Of a stretch of 64,000 nucleotides of DNA, positions 16,232-24,648 are shown piece by piece (position 1 is the stretch's first letter; each line of letters opens with the position of its first letter). Both the position numbers and the translations under genes were made by a program. The notes under the pieces are model-generated. The model searched no databases, was not told the DNA's origin, and saw nothing but the letters and a program-made list of their open reading frames with translations. Source of the stretch: an uncultured Bacteroidales bacterium (GTDB taxonomy: Bacteria; Bacteroidota; Bacteroidia; Bacteroidales; UBA932); NCBI GenBank assembly GCA_944323825.1, contig CALUTY010000001.1, positions 62,001 through 126,000 of the forward strand, given 5' to 3'.

Positions 16232-17152
16232 ATGACATTACTGAAGATGACAGGAACAGAATTCAAGGCAAAAATATACAGGTCAATCATATCATTCTTC
16301 GGCAAACTGCCGCTGAATGCCCTGTACAAAGTCGGGGACTTTGCAGCATGGGTTATGAGGTCTGTGGTATCATACAGAAAGAATGTAATCTATACAAATC
16401 TCGCAAGATCATTCCCGGAAAAGAAATATGAAGAGATAGAAGCAATCGCAAGGGACTATTACAAAAGGCTCGGAAACATTGCGGCAGAGACGATCTGGTT
16501 CGGGGGATGCAACGGCAACGGGGACAAGCTGCACAGGCAGAGGATCTACGATTACACCAACCCCGAAGTGCTTCTCAATGCCAACAAGGAAAGGGGTGTG
16601 ATGTGCATGACATCCCACTGCGGCAACTGGGAGCTCCTGGGCGGAATCTACGAATACTCCTATACAATCGACCTGACAAAACACATTGACAAGAACAATT
16701 TCTATGTGGCATATAGGGCCATGTACAACAAGGTGTCCGACAAGGTGTTCTATGAGAACAGGCGGGCGCCGCTGCCTGACTACACCGGGCAGGTGGAGGA
16801 TGTGAAGATGCTCAGACATGCAGTTGCACGCAAGGACGACAAGCCGATATATGTACTGATTGCCGACCAGTTCCCTTACAAGGCATGCCATCCGGTCGGG
16901 ACATTCCTCAACCAGCCTACTGTGGGGATGCTCGGAGGCTTCGCGCTTGCCGTGAAACTAGGCTTCGCCGTCCTGTACATGAGGCAGGAGCGTGCCGGCA
17001 GAGGACACTACAGGCTCACATACGAGGTCATTACGGAAAATGCCGTCGGGCAGGATCCGGAAGAGCTGATGAGAAAATATTTCTCCATGTTGGAGGCAGA
17101 CATCAGAAAGGATCCCGCCAACTGGCTGTGGAGCCACAAGAGATGGCACTGA
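16232..17152 (+). CDS. LpxL/HtrB-like lipid A acyltransferase
   Basis: 306 residues from ATG 16232, or 301 from ATG 16247. HCGNWELLGG (about residue 130) is the HX4D/E catalytic motif of the LpxL/HtrB lysophospholipid acyltransferase family. IYRSIISFFGKLPLNALYKVGDFAAWV is the usual N-terminal membrane anchor region, and ADQFPYKACHPVGTFLNQP is the acceptor-binding block. The expected role is adding a late acyl chain to lipid A at the inner membrane. The MsbA-like exporter follows after about 90 bp, so acylation and flipping of lipid A are neighbours. The adjacent glycosyltransferase block makes an LPS or LOS role for the whole region plausible. Confidence 0.88.
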   Translation: MTLLKMTGTEFKAKIYRSIISFFGKLPLNALYKVGDFAAWVMRSVVSYRKNVIYTNLARSFPEKKYEEIEAIARDYYKRLGNIAAETIWFGGCNGNGDKLHRQRIYDYTNPEVLLNANKERGVMCMTSHCGNWELLGGIYEYSYTIDLTKHIDKNNFYVAYRAMYNKVSDKVFYENRRAPLPDYTGQVEDVKMLRHAVARKDDKPIYVLIADQFPYKACHPVGTFLNQPTVGMLGGFALAVKLGFAVLYMRQERAGRGHYRLTYEVITENAVGQDPEELMRKYFSMLEADIRKDPANWLWSHKRWH

Positions 17153-17182
17153 GATGCTTCACTGCCGGATTTTCCGGTGCTG

Positions 17183-17214
17183 TTCGAAAATGTCGGCAAA
17201 ATAGACTATATTTG
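17183..17214 (+). promoter_or_regulatory. Bacteroidota promoter upstream of the ABC exporter
   Basis: TTCG (one mismatch from TTTG) at 17183-17186, 20-bp spacer, TATATTTG at 17207-17214. The ABC exporter ATG is at 17241. This would give the exporter its own transcript start in addition to read-through from the acyltransferase gene. Confidence 0.55.
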
Positions 17215-17240
17215 CACTCTTGATTTACATCCATCAGGAA

Positions 17241-19073
17241 ATGAAAGAATTTTGGCAATTGATGAAGCGCTTTGTGGCGCCTTACAAAAGATATCTCGTC
17301 GGAGCAATATTCATGAATGTGTTTTCGGCGATCTTCAACATATTCTCGTTCACATTGATCATCCCCATCCTGCAGATACTGTTCAAAATCAATGACAAGG
17401 TATATGAGTTCATCCCTTGGGACGCGGACATGGACATCAAGGAAAAGGCGACCAACAATCTCTATTTCTATGTCACACAACTGATTGAACAATACGGAGG
17501 CTCGGTTACGCTGCTCGTGCTGGGGCTCTTCCTCGGAGTGATGACGGCACTGAAGACTTCGTGCTATTTCGGCTCCTCGGCGGTGATGATACCATTGAGG
17601 ACAGGAGTGGTGAGGGACATAAGGATAATGGTCTACAGGAAGATGATGGGGCTGCCCCTCGGATTCTTCTCGCAGGAGAGGAAAGGCGACATCATAGCAA
17701 GGATGAGCGGAGATGTGGGAGAAGTGGAATACTCCATCACAAGTTCCCTGGACATGCTCATCAAGAACCCCATACTGATATTGTTCTATTTCGGGACGCT
17801 CATAGTCACCAGCTGGCAGCTCACGCTTTTTACTGTCCTTGTGGTGCCTGCGATGGCCTGGGGAATGAGCGCGATAGGAAAGAAGCTGAAAAGGCAGTCG
17901 CTTGAGGCCCAGAGCAAATGGAGCGACACGATGTCGATGCTTGAGGAGACGCTCGGAGGGCTGCGGATAATAAAGGCATTCATTGCAGAGGACAGGATGA
18001 TAAGCAGGTTCACGCAGGTGAGCAATGAACTGCGCACTGCATCAAGCAAGGTGGCGATGAGGCAGTCCCTTGCCCATCCGGTAAGCGAATTCCTCGGGAC
18101 GGTGATGATAATGATAGTGCTCTGGTTCGGAGGCTCGCTCATCCTGAGTGACAATGCCCCTATAGATGCTCCTACATTCATCTTCTACATGGTGATCCTC
18201 TACAGCGTGCTGAATCCGCTGAAGGAGTTTGCAAGGGCGGGATACAACATCCCTAAGGGGCTGGCTTCGATGGAGCGTGTGGACAAGATACTGAAGGCAG
18301 AGAACAACATCAAGGAAAGGCCGGACCCGGTGGAGCTGGACGGATTCAACGATAAGATCGAATTCAGGGATGTGTGCTTCAGGTATGAGGACGGGAAAGA
18401 GGTGCTGAAGCACATCAACATGACGGTGCCGAAAGGGAAGACGGTGGCGCTGGTGGGACAGTCCGGATCCGGAAAGTCCACAATGGTTGACCTCATTCCG
18501 AGATATCACGACGTGACATCGGGAGAGATACTGGTGGACGGGAAGAACATCAAGGATGTGCGCATCAAGGACCTGCGCAGCCTGATAGGGAATGTCAACC
18601 AGGAGGCCATACTTTTCAATGACACCATATTCAACAACATAGCCTTCGGAGTGGAAGGGGCGACGATGGAGCAGGTGGTGGCTGCCGCGAAGATCGCAAA
18701 CGCACATGACTTCATCATGGAAAAGGAAAAAGGATACGACACCAACATAGGTGACCGCGGAGGAAAACTGTCCGGAGGCCAACGGCAGAGGATAAGCATC
18801 GCCAGGGCGATATTGAAGAACCCGCCTATCCTGATACTTGACGAGGCCACTTCGGCGCTGGACACCGAGTCCGAAAGGATTGTCCAGGAGGCGCTGGACA
18901 GGCTCACGACATCGCGCACGACGATTGCGATTGCGCACAGGCTTTCCACCATAAAGAACGCAGACGAAATCTGCGTGATGCATGAGGGAGAGATCGTGGA
19001 AAGGGGTCGGCATGAAGAGCTGATCGCGCTGAACGGCTACTACAAGAAACTCAACGACATGCAGGCATTGTAG
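17241..19073 (+). CDS. MsbA-like ABC exporter (fused membrane and ATPase domains)
   Basis: 610 residues from ATG 17241; a TTG at 17220 would overlap the promoter. An N-terminal six-helix transmembrane domain is followed by the nucleotide-binding domain with Walker A GQSGSGKST, signature LSGGQRQR, Walker B ILILDEATSALD and the H-loop IAHRLSTI. This is the MsbA/multidrug half-transporter architecture, working as a homodimer in the inner membrane. With the LpxL-like acyltransferase upstream, lipid A or lipid-linked glycan flipping is the best guess, but export of another lipid or peptide cannot be excluded. The VanZ-like gene follows after 13 bp. Confidence 0.9.
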   Translation: MKEFWQLMKRFVAPYKRYLVGAIFMNVFSAIFNIFSFTLIIPILQILFKINDKVYEFIPWDADMDIKEKATNNLYFYVTQLIEQYGGSVTLLVLGLFLGVMTALKTSCYFGSSAVMIPLRTGVVRDIRIMVYRKMMGLPLGFFSQERKGDIIARMSGDVGEVEYSITSSLDMLIKNPILILFYFGTLIVTSWQLTLFTVLVVPAMAWGMSAIGKKLKRQSLEAQSKWSDTMSMLEETLGGLRIIKAFIAEDRMISRFTQVSNELRTASSKVAMRQSLAHPVSEFLGTVMIMIVLWFGGSLILSDNAPIDAPTFIFYMVILYSVLNPLKEFARAGYNIPKGLASMERVDKILKAENNIKERPDPVELDGFNDKIEFRDVCFRYEDGKEVLKHINMTVPKGKTVALVGQSGSGKSTMVDLIPRYHDVTSGEILVDGKNIKDVRIKDLRSLIGNVNQEAILFNDTIFNNIAFGVEGATMEQVVAAAKIANAHDFIMEKEKGYDTNIGDRGGKLSGGQRQRISIARAILKNPPILILDEATSALDTESERIVQEALDRLTTSRTTIAIAHRLSTIKNADEICVMHEGEIVERGRHEELIALNGYYKKLNDMQAL

Positions 19074-19086
19074 CCGGGAAGAAGAG

Positions 19087-19485
19087 ATGGGAATGAAAGT
19101 GTCATATCTGTCAAGGATACTGCTGCTGCTTTATGTGGCGGCAGTATGCCTGCTGTGCTTTCTGCATATAGGAAACGGTATCAGCATGAATGATACATGG
19201 CTCGGGTTCCCGAGGGACAAGGTGCTCCATTTCCTGATGTTCCTCCCGTTCCCGGTACTGATGTACATGGCATTCCACAAACCGGCAGGGAAGCCGTGGA
19301 GACTTATATTTTTCCTGCTGGTGACAATTGTCATCGGAGCCATTGCCGGAGGAGCCATTGAACTCATACAGAAAGCCACAGGCTACAGAAGCTGCGACAT
19401 CCTTGACTTCAGGGCTGACTGCATCGGACTTCTGGCCGGCTGCATCATCATGCTCATTTATGGTGCCATATCGAAAAAATGGTAA
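19087..19485 (+). CDS. VanZ-like membrane protein
   Basis: 132 residues with four hydrophobic segments (about 8-25, 42-60, 70-92 and 110-128). DKVLHFLMFLPFPVLMYMAF and IELIQKATGYRSCDILDFRADCIGLLAG carry the family's conserved pattern 'DKxxHF...E.iQ...r..d..D...n..G'. The VanZ family (PF04892) includes a teicoplanin-resistance protein, but most members have no known role. Four bp separate it from the next gene, and it sits in the exporter operon; an envelope role is likely, the exact task unknown. Confidence 0.8.
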   Translation: MGMKVSYLSRILLLLYVAAVCLLCFLHIGNGISMNDTWLGFPRDKVLHFLMFLPFPVLMYMAFHKPAGKPWRLIFFLLVTIVIGAIAGGAIELIQKATGYRSCDILDFRADCIGLLAGCIIMLIYGAISKKW

Positions 19486-19489
19486 CGGG

Positions 19490-22400
19490 ATGAGGCGGGC
19501 CAATACATTCATATTGACGGCAATACTTATGGTCTGCGGAGCATCCGCCCTGGTCTCCGCCGGCACCATCCCCGGCTCCGGAACAAAAGAAAGTCCCATA
19601 GTCAGACAGTTTGAGCCGGTCTGCGACACGCTTGATTCCCTCATCAGGGAAAGGACCTCCGTGGACGGGGAACTGGAACTTAAGGCAGTGATGAAACGGG
19701 GCGGCTCCCTGGACTTCTATTTCACCCGCAGCCTCGGCGACCTGCCATGGACGGCGGCAGATGCAAAATGGTTCAAACAAGAACTGAAACGGCGTTTTCC
19801 TGAAGAATATGCAGGGCGGACCCTTGGAAGCATATACAGCAACAGGGTCAGACTTGAAAGGCTCGTCACCCCTGAACTAGGATTCAGCGGAAGCCCGTCT
19901 TCATCAGCATACAGAGTGAAGACCCGCCGCACCACAGCATCCCCTCTAGTGGAAAACATGCAGAAGCCGGAGTTTGCAAAAGGACTTGACAACATGCACA
20001 TCGCCCTGTGGCAAAGCCACGGACGGTATTACGAGCAGGGAGCGGAAAGATGGGAATGGCAGAGGCCGTGTCTTTTCCAGACATCGGAGGACCTCTTCAC
20101 CCAAAGCTTCGTTGTGCCTTTCCTCGTGCCGATGCTTGAAAATGCCGGAGCCTGCGTACTGCTCCCGAGAGAACGGGACATGCAGACAAATGAGGTCATT
20201 GTGGACAATGACCCGTCATTCGTAAGGGTTCCCGGACAGACACCCGTCAGGCATACAGGGAAATACTCGGAATCAGGAAAATGGACTGATGCGGGCGCAG
20301 GCTTCGCTGACTCGCTCCTGACATACGGAGGACTTGACAATCCTTTTGAAATGGGTACGGCCAGAATGACGGAATGCATCCAGGCAGGCAAGAAAGGCGC
20401 TCAGGCTGCAGAGGCAAGATGGACCCCGGAGATTCCGGAAAGAGGCGAATATGCCGTATATGTGTCATACAAGAGCCTCCCGAACAGCACTTCATCCGCA
20501 AGATACACCGTAAGACATCTCGGAGGGGAAAGCACATACATAGTGAACCAGAAAATGGGAGGAGGCACGTGGATATACCTAGGGACACATGAGTTTGCAA
20601 AAGGGACGGAAGGCTGCGTGCTCCTTGACAACATGACACCTTCCGGGCACAGGTTCACACCAGGAAGCGTGGTAAGCGCAGATGCGGTAAAGATCGGCGG
20701 AGGCATGGGCAACATCGCAAGGAAAGCCGCAGCGGACTCATGCGGGACGGCGGAAGTGTCAGGGCTGCCGAGATTTGTCGAAGGGTCAAGATACTGGCTG
20801 CAGTGGGCCGGAGCGGATTCGTCCATATTCAGCCAGAATGAACAGAAGAACGACTACATGGACGATTTCATGTCAAGAGGAGCATGGGTGAGCTGGCTCA
20901 GCGCAGGATCGGAAGTCAATCCGGACTACTCGTATCCGCCGGCAGTAATGCGGGACAGGAAAGCCTTGCACATCGGCAAGGGCATCCCTGTCGACCTGTC
21001 ATTCGGGTTCCATTCGGACGCAGGGACCACACCGGACGATTCCACAGTGGGCACGCTTGCCATCTATACCCTGAAATGCGAAAACAGCCAGAGGCTCCCG
21101 GCAGGGGAAGACAGGATGACATCCAGAGAATATGCATATCTTGTCCAGAGCCAGATCGTGCATGACATAAGGGCTGAATTCGACCCGGACTGGAACCGCC
21201 GCTGGATATGGGACAGGTCCTACAGCGAATGCAGGACTCCTTCCACTCCGGCAATGCTTCTCGAACTGCTTTCACACCAGAATTTCGCAGACATGAGGTA
21301 CGGGCTCGACCCTGCCTTCAGATTCACTGTCAGCAGGGCCGTATACAAGGGCATCCTGAAATACCTGAGCAACCGGTACGGCATGGAATACGCAGTCCAG
21401 CCGCTTCCTGTCAGGTCATTCGCGGCGACATTCACCGGAGGAGGACAGCCGGGCACAACAGGACACTCCAAAATAAGGCTCAGCTGGACGGAACCGGTGG
21501 ACAGTCTCGAACCGACTGCCGTTCCGGAAGGCTATATCCTGTATACAAGAATTGACACGGGCGCATTCGACAACGGCAGAATCCTGAAGAATTTCAGAAA
21601 GGAGAACGGACGCATCCACTATGACACCGGGATAGAGCCTGGACACATATACAGCTACAGGATAACCGCATACAACTCAGGAGGGGAAAGTTTCCCGTCA
21701 GAAACATTGAGCGCCGGAATACCGGCGAATGCTGTCCCGGAAGGGAAAAATGTCCTTGTGGTGAACAATTTCGACAGGGTGTCCGCCCCGGTTTCATTTG
21801 ACACTCCTCAATATGCCGGCTTCGACAACAGGACCGACAGCGGAGTACCGTACATGAAAGACATTTCATTCTCAGGAGAAATGTACCAGTTCAGGCGCGG
21901 GATGCAATGGACGGACGATGACAATCCCGGCTTCGGGGCATCAGACAGCGACTTTGCGGGTAAAGTCATGGCAGGAAACACATTCGACTACCCCTATGTA
22001 CACGGAAAAGCCATATTGAAGGCAGGCTATCCGTTCTGCTCCGCCAGCGCAGCTGCCTTTGCCGCTGACAGCACTCTTCAGGAAGGATTCTGGAGCATGG
22101 ACCTTATCTGCGGCAAACAGGTGACGGTCAAGACAGGAAGCGGTCTGATGCCTGACAGGTACAGGGTCTTCCCTGCTCCGCTTCAGGCGGCACTCAGGAC
22201 TTTCACTTCCAAAGGAGGCAATGTCCTCATATCCGGAGCCAACATAGGCACTGACATCTGGGACAGGGTCTATGAGGTGGAATGCGACAGCACTTTCAGG
22301 GCGGAAACCATGGAATTTGCCGAAAAAGTCCTCGGATACAGATGGATAACAGGATTCGGCAGCAAAAGCGCAGAAGTGAAGCCGTATGGCAAAAACATTC

Positions 22401-22714
22401 TGGCAGACGGGGTCAGAAATGCAAAGACGGCAAGATTCTCATACAACAACGATTATGACAGCCGGCTGTACCGAGTGGAGGCCCCGGACGGGCTTGCTCC
22501 GGTCCCTGCAGAAAATGGCAAGGACGGAAATCCTGAAGCCGATGCATCATCCGGCACATTCCTCAGATATGCAGACACGGACATATCCGCCGGAATATAC
22601 AATGACATGGGACGATACAGGACTGTGGCCATAGGTTTCCCGATAGAAACCGTAAAAGACGGAAAAGCCATAGACAGCATAATGGAAGTGACACTGAAAT
22701 TCTTTGAAAAATGA
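19490..22714 (+). CDS. Large exported amidase_3-like protein with inserted golvesin domain
   Basis: 1074 residues from ATG 19490, with an N-terminal signal (TFILTAILMVCGASALVSAG). An N-acetylmuramoyl-L-alanine amidase (Amidase_3) fold can be followed in pieces: LWQSHGRYYE (first His region), ENAGACVLLPRERD (the 'LTRxxD' position), then, after an inserted golvesin-type beta domain (about residues 270-400, KWTDAGAGFAD...VSADAVKIGGG), DLSFGFHSDAG (second His) and LLELLSHQNFADMRYGLDPAFR (Glu block). A fibronectin III-like segment and a C-terminal Rossmann-like half follow. Relatives are annotated 'xanthan lyase' or golvesin-domain proteins in Bacteroidetes. Peptidoglycan hydrolysis is inferred. 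The stop overlaps the next start (ATGA). Confidence 0.75.
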   Translation: MRRANTFILTAILMVCGASALVSAGTIPGSGTKESPIVRQFEPVCDTLDSLIRERTSVDGELELKAVMKRGGSLDFYFTRSLGDLPWTAADAKWFKQELKRRFPEEYAGRTLGSIYSNRVRLERLVTPELGFSGSPSSSAYRVKTRRTTASPLVENMQKPEFAKGLDNMHIALWQSHGRYYEQGAERWEWQRPCLFQTSEDLFTQSFVVPFLVPMLENAGACVLLPRERDMQTNEVIVDNDPSFVRVPGQTPVRHTGKYSESGKWTDAGAGFADSLLTYGGLDNPFEMGTARMTECIQAGKKGAQAAEARWTPEIPERGEYAVYVSYKSLPNSTSSARYTVRHLGGESTYIVNQKMGGGTWIYLGTHEFAKGTEGCVLLDNMTPSGHRFTPGSVVSADAVKIGGGMGNIARKAAADSCGTAEVSGLPRFVEGSRYWLQWAGADSSIFSQNEQKNDYMDDFMSRGAWVSWLSAGSEVNPDYSYPPAVMRDRKALHIGKGIPVDLSFGFHSDAGTTPDDSTVGTLAIYTLKCENSQRLPAGEDRMTSREYAYLVQSQIVHDIRAEFDPDWNRRWIWDRSYSECRTPSTPAMLLELLSHQNFADMRYGLDPAFRFTVSRAVYKGILKYLSNRYGMEYAVQPLPVRSFAATFTGGGQPGTTGHSKIRLSWTEPVDSLEPTAVPEGYILYTRIDTGAFDNGRILKNFRKENGRIHYDTGIEPGHIYSYRITAYNSGGESFPSETLSAGIPANAVPEGKNVLVVNNFDRVSAPVSFDTPQYAGFDNRTDSGVPYMKDISFSGEMYQFRRGMQWTDDDNPGFGASDSDFAGKVMAGNTFDYPYVHGKAILKAGYPFCSASAAAFAADSTLQEGFWSMDLICGKQVTVKTGSGLMPDRYRVFPAPLQAALRTFTSKGGNVLISGANIGTDIWDRVYEVECDSTFRAETMEFAEKVLGYRWITGFGSKSAEVKPYGKNILADGVRNAKTARFSYNNDYDSRLYRVEAPDGLAPVPAENGKDGNPEADASSGTFLRYADTDISAGIYNDMGRYRTVAIGFPIETVKDGKAIDSIMEVTLKFFEK

Positions 22715-24033
22715 CCGCCCGTGAAACTGAAATAATCAGGCTGATAAAAAAGGAGGTCAAGCCTGCCCTCGGATGTACGGAACCGATTGCCGTGGCCCTC
22801 TCGGCCGCAAAGGCAGTGGAAATAATGGAAGAAAGATGCGGGGGATGCCGCGACGGATGGAGACTCGCGGCTGACTTCAGCATCAATGTGGAAGTCAGCG
22901 GAAACATCCTTAAGAACGGCATGGGAGTGGGCATACCCGGCACGGGGATGATAGGACTGTATATAGCAGCCGCCCTCGGCGCCGTCTGCGGGAAGTCGGA
23001 ATATGGGCTTGAAGTCCTCCATGACCTCGACGCTCCGGCCATTGACAGGGCCAAGGAACTTGTGGCACAGAAAAAGGTGCAGGTGACGATAGCGGAGACC
23101 TCTCATAAGCTCTATGTAAAGGCAGACATATCAATAGGCAACGAGCACAAGGCATCCGCCGTCATCGAAGATGACCATGACAACATTGTGGAGACATGGT
23201 TCGACGGGAATATCCTCCAGTCTGCCCACAGGGAAGAATGCAATGAGCAGGACAACGACGGCATTTCAGGAAAAGACATCACTGTCCGTGAAATATATGA
23301 TTTAGCCACTTCCGCTGCCTTCGAAGACATCAGCTTCATCCTTGAATCGAGGACGCTCAATCTCACCCTCGCACAGGAGGGGCTGAAAGGTGACTACGGG
23401 CTGAAAGTAGGCAAGACAATCCATGCGGCAGACAACCGCGAAGTGTTCGGAAATGATTTCATGAGTTATGCCATGGCGCTGACCGCGGCGGCATCAGACG
23501 CAAGGATGGCAGGATGCACCCTTCCTGCACTGAGCAATTCCGGCAGCGGGAACCAGGGCATAACGGTAACAATGCCCGTAATTGCCTATGCCATGAAATA
23601 CGGCACCGATGACGAGACTCTTGCCAGGGCACTGGTGCTGAGCCATCTGGTGGCCATCCACATAAAAGGCTACCTCGGCAAGCTGTCAGCCCTCTGCGGA
23701 TGTGTGATAGCCTCCACAGGCTCTGCCTGCGGCATAGTATATCTACGCGGAGGCGGCTATCTGCAAGTCTGCTCCGCCATCAAGAACATGATAGGAAACA
23801 TCACCGGCATGGTCTGTGACGGGGCAAAGGTGGGATGCGCAATGAAAGTGGCCTCGGGAGTGTCAAGTGCCATCCAGTCCGCAGTACTTGCAATGGAAGG
23901 TACCTGCATATCTGAGCATGACGGCATCATCGAGAAGGATATAGAAAAAACCATCCTCAACCTCGGCCGCATAGGCTCGGTGGGAATGCAGAACACAGAC
24001 AGCATGATACTTGACATCATGGTCTGCAAATAG
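22711..24033 (+). CDS. L-cysteine desulfidase / UPF0597 family (serine dehydratase alpha-like)
   Basis: 440 residues. LIKKEVKPALGCTEPIAVALSAAKA is the family's N-terminal signature, with the GCTEP cysteine that binds the Fe-S cluster. LPALSNSGSGNQGITVTMPVIAYA and STGSACGIVYLRGGG contain the remaining conserved glycine and cysteine blocks. Members split L-cysteine into sulfide, ammonia and pyruvate (PF03313) and are cytoplasmic and oxygen-sensitive. The 4-bp ATGA overlap with the envelope amidase gene ensures co-translation, although the two functions are not obviously related. It converges with the sigma factor gene with a 6-bp gap. Confidence 0.85.
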   Translation: MTARETEIIRLIKKEVKPALGCTEPIAVALSAAKAVEIMEERCGGCRDGWRLAADFSINVEVSGNILKNGMGVGIPGTGMIGLYIAAALGAVCGKSEYGLEVLHDLDAPAIDRAKELVAQKKVQVTIAETSHKLYVKADISIGNEHKASAVIEDDHDNIVETWFDGNILQSAHREECNEQDNDGISGKDITVREIYDLATSAAFEDISFILESRTLNLTLAQEGLKGDYGLKVGKTIHAADNREVFGNDFMSYAMALTAAASDARMAGCTLPALSNSGSGNQGITVTMPVIAYAMKYGTDDETLARALVLSHLVAIHIKGYLGKLSALCGCVIASTGSACGIVYLRGGGYLQVCSAIKNMIGNITGMVCDGAKVGCAMKVASGVSSAIQSAVLAMEGTCISEHDGIIEKDIEKTILNLGRIGSVGMQNTDSMILDIMVCK

Positions 24034-24039
24034 GCGATG

Positions 24040-24591
24040 CTAAAGATAATCCTTCAGGGCTTTCCGAAGAATGGCTAGAGCCCGTTGCATTTCCGCCGTA
24101 ACTTTTCTTACCTTTATGCCGTACATGACGGCAATCTCCTGATATGTCCGTCCGTACTCCCTGCTTGCAAGGAATATGTCACGGGTAAGTCGCGGCATTC
24201 TTGCCAGCTCGCGCCGGTAGATGGCATGAACCTCATTGCTGAATATCCTGCCCGACACATTATCATCATCCAAGACTGCAATCGCGCTTTCAATCCGCCA
24301 GTTTCTTCTCCTGTCTGTCTCATCATCATCCCTATGAGCAGCCTGATATGAACGCAGCCATGATATGCATCTTGCACGCACGGCCATATAGATATACCCC
24401 TTGATGTTGTCATCCCAGGCAAGTTCATTACGATGTTCCCATACATACATGAAACTGTCCGTGACTATGTCCGAGGCCACATCCCTGTCCAGGACATAGG
24501 ATTGCGCAATGGACACAAAACCTGCCCTGTACTGTGAAAACACATATTCAAAAGTATCGGGGATATGCTGCCTACTGTCTTTCACGGCCAT
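24040..24591 (-). CDS. ECF RNA polymerase sigma factor
   Basis: 183 residues. Region 2: FEYVFSQYRAGFVSIAQSYVLDRDVASDIVTDSFMYVWEH; region 4: LARMPRLTRDIFLASREYGRTYQEIAVMYGIKVRKVTAEM, a helix-turn-helix. This is the Bacteroidales ECF group paired with FecR-type anti-sigma factors and SusC/SusD operons. It is encoded 3' of the locus it probably serves, whose FecR gene lies 8.3 kb upstream, and a terminator hairpin (24601-24632) separates it from the last PUL gene. No clear promoter is seen in the 57-bp gap. The pairing with the FecR at 32922 is inferred from proximity. Confidence 0.88.
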   Translation of the reverse strand: MAVKDSRQHIPDTFEYVFSQYRAGFVSIAQSYVLDRDVASDIVTDSFMYVWEHRNELAWDDNIKGYIYMAVRARCISWLRSYQAAHRDDDETDRRRNWRIESAIAVLDDDNVSGRIFSNEVHAIYRRELARMPRLTRDIFLASREYGRTYQEIAVMYGIKVRKVTAEMQRALAILRKALKDYL

Positions 24592-24600
24592 GATTTATCA

Positions 24601-24632
24601 ACAAAAGGCGGTCCGGGGCTCCGGGCCGCCTT
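24601..24632 (-). terminator. Rho-independent terminator of the GH18 utilisation locus
   Basis: 12-bp inverted repeat (24605-24616 with 24621-24632) with one T-G wobble and a GGCT loop. Read on the minus strand the stem is followed by TTTTGTTGAT. It lies between the stop of the DUF1735-LamG gene and the sigma factor start. Confidence 0.75.
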
Positions 24633-24648
24633 CAGACATAAAGACTGG

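Noticed and set aside
18042..19013. 323-codon minus-strand frame opposite the ABC exporter ATPase domain
   Set aside because: All ABC motifs lie on the plus strand; the antisense frame has His/Arg-rich, shadow-like composition.
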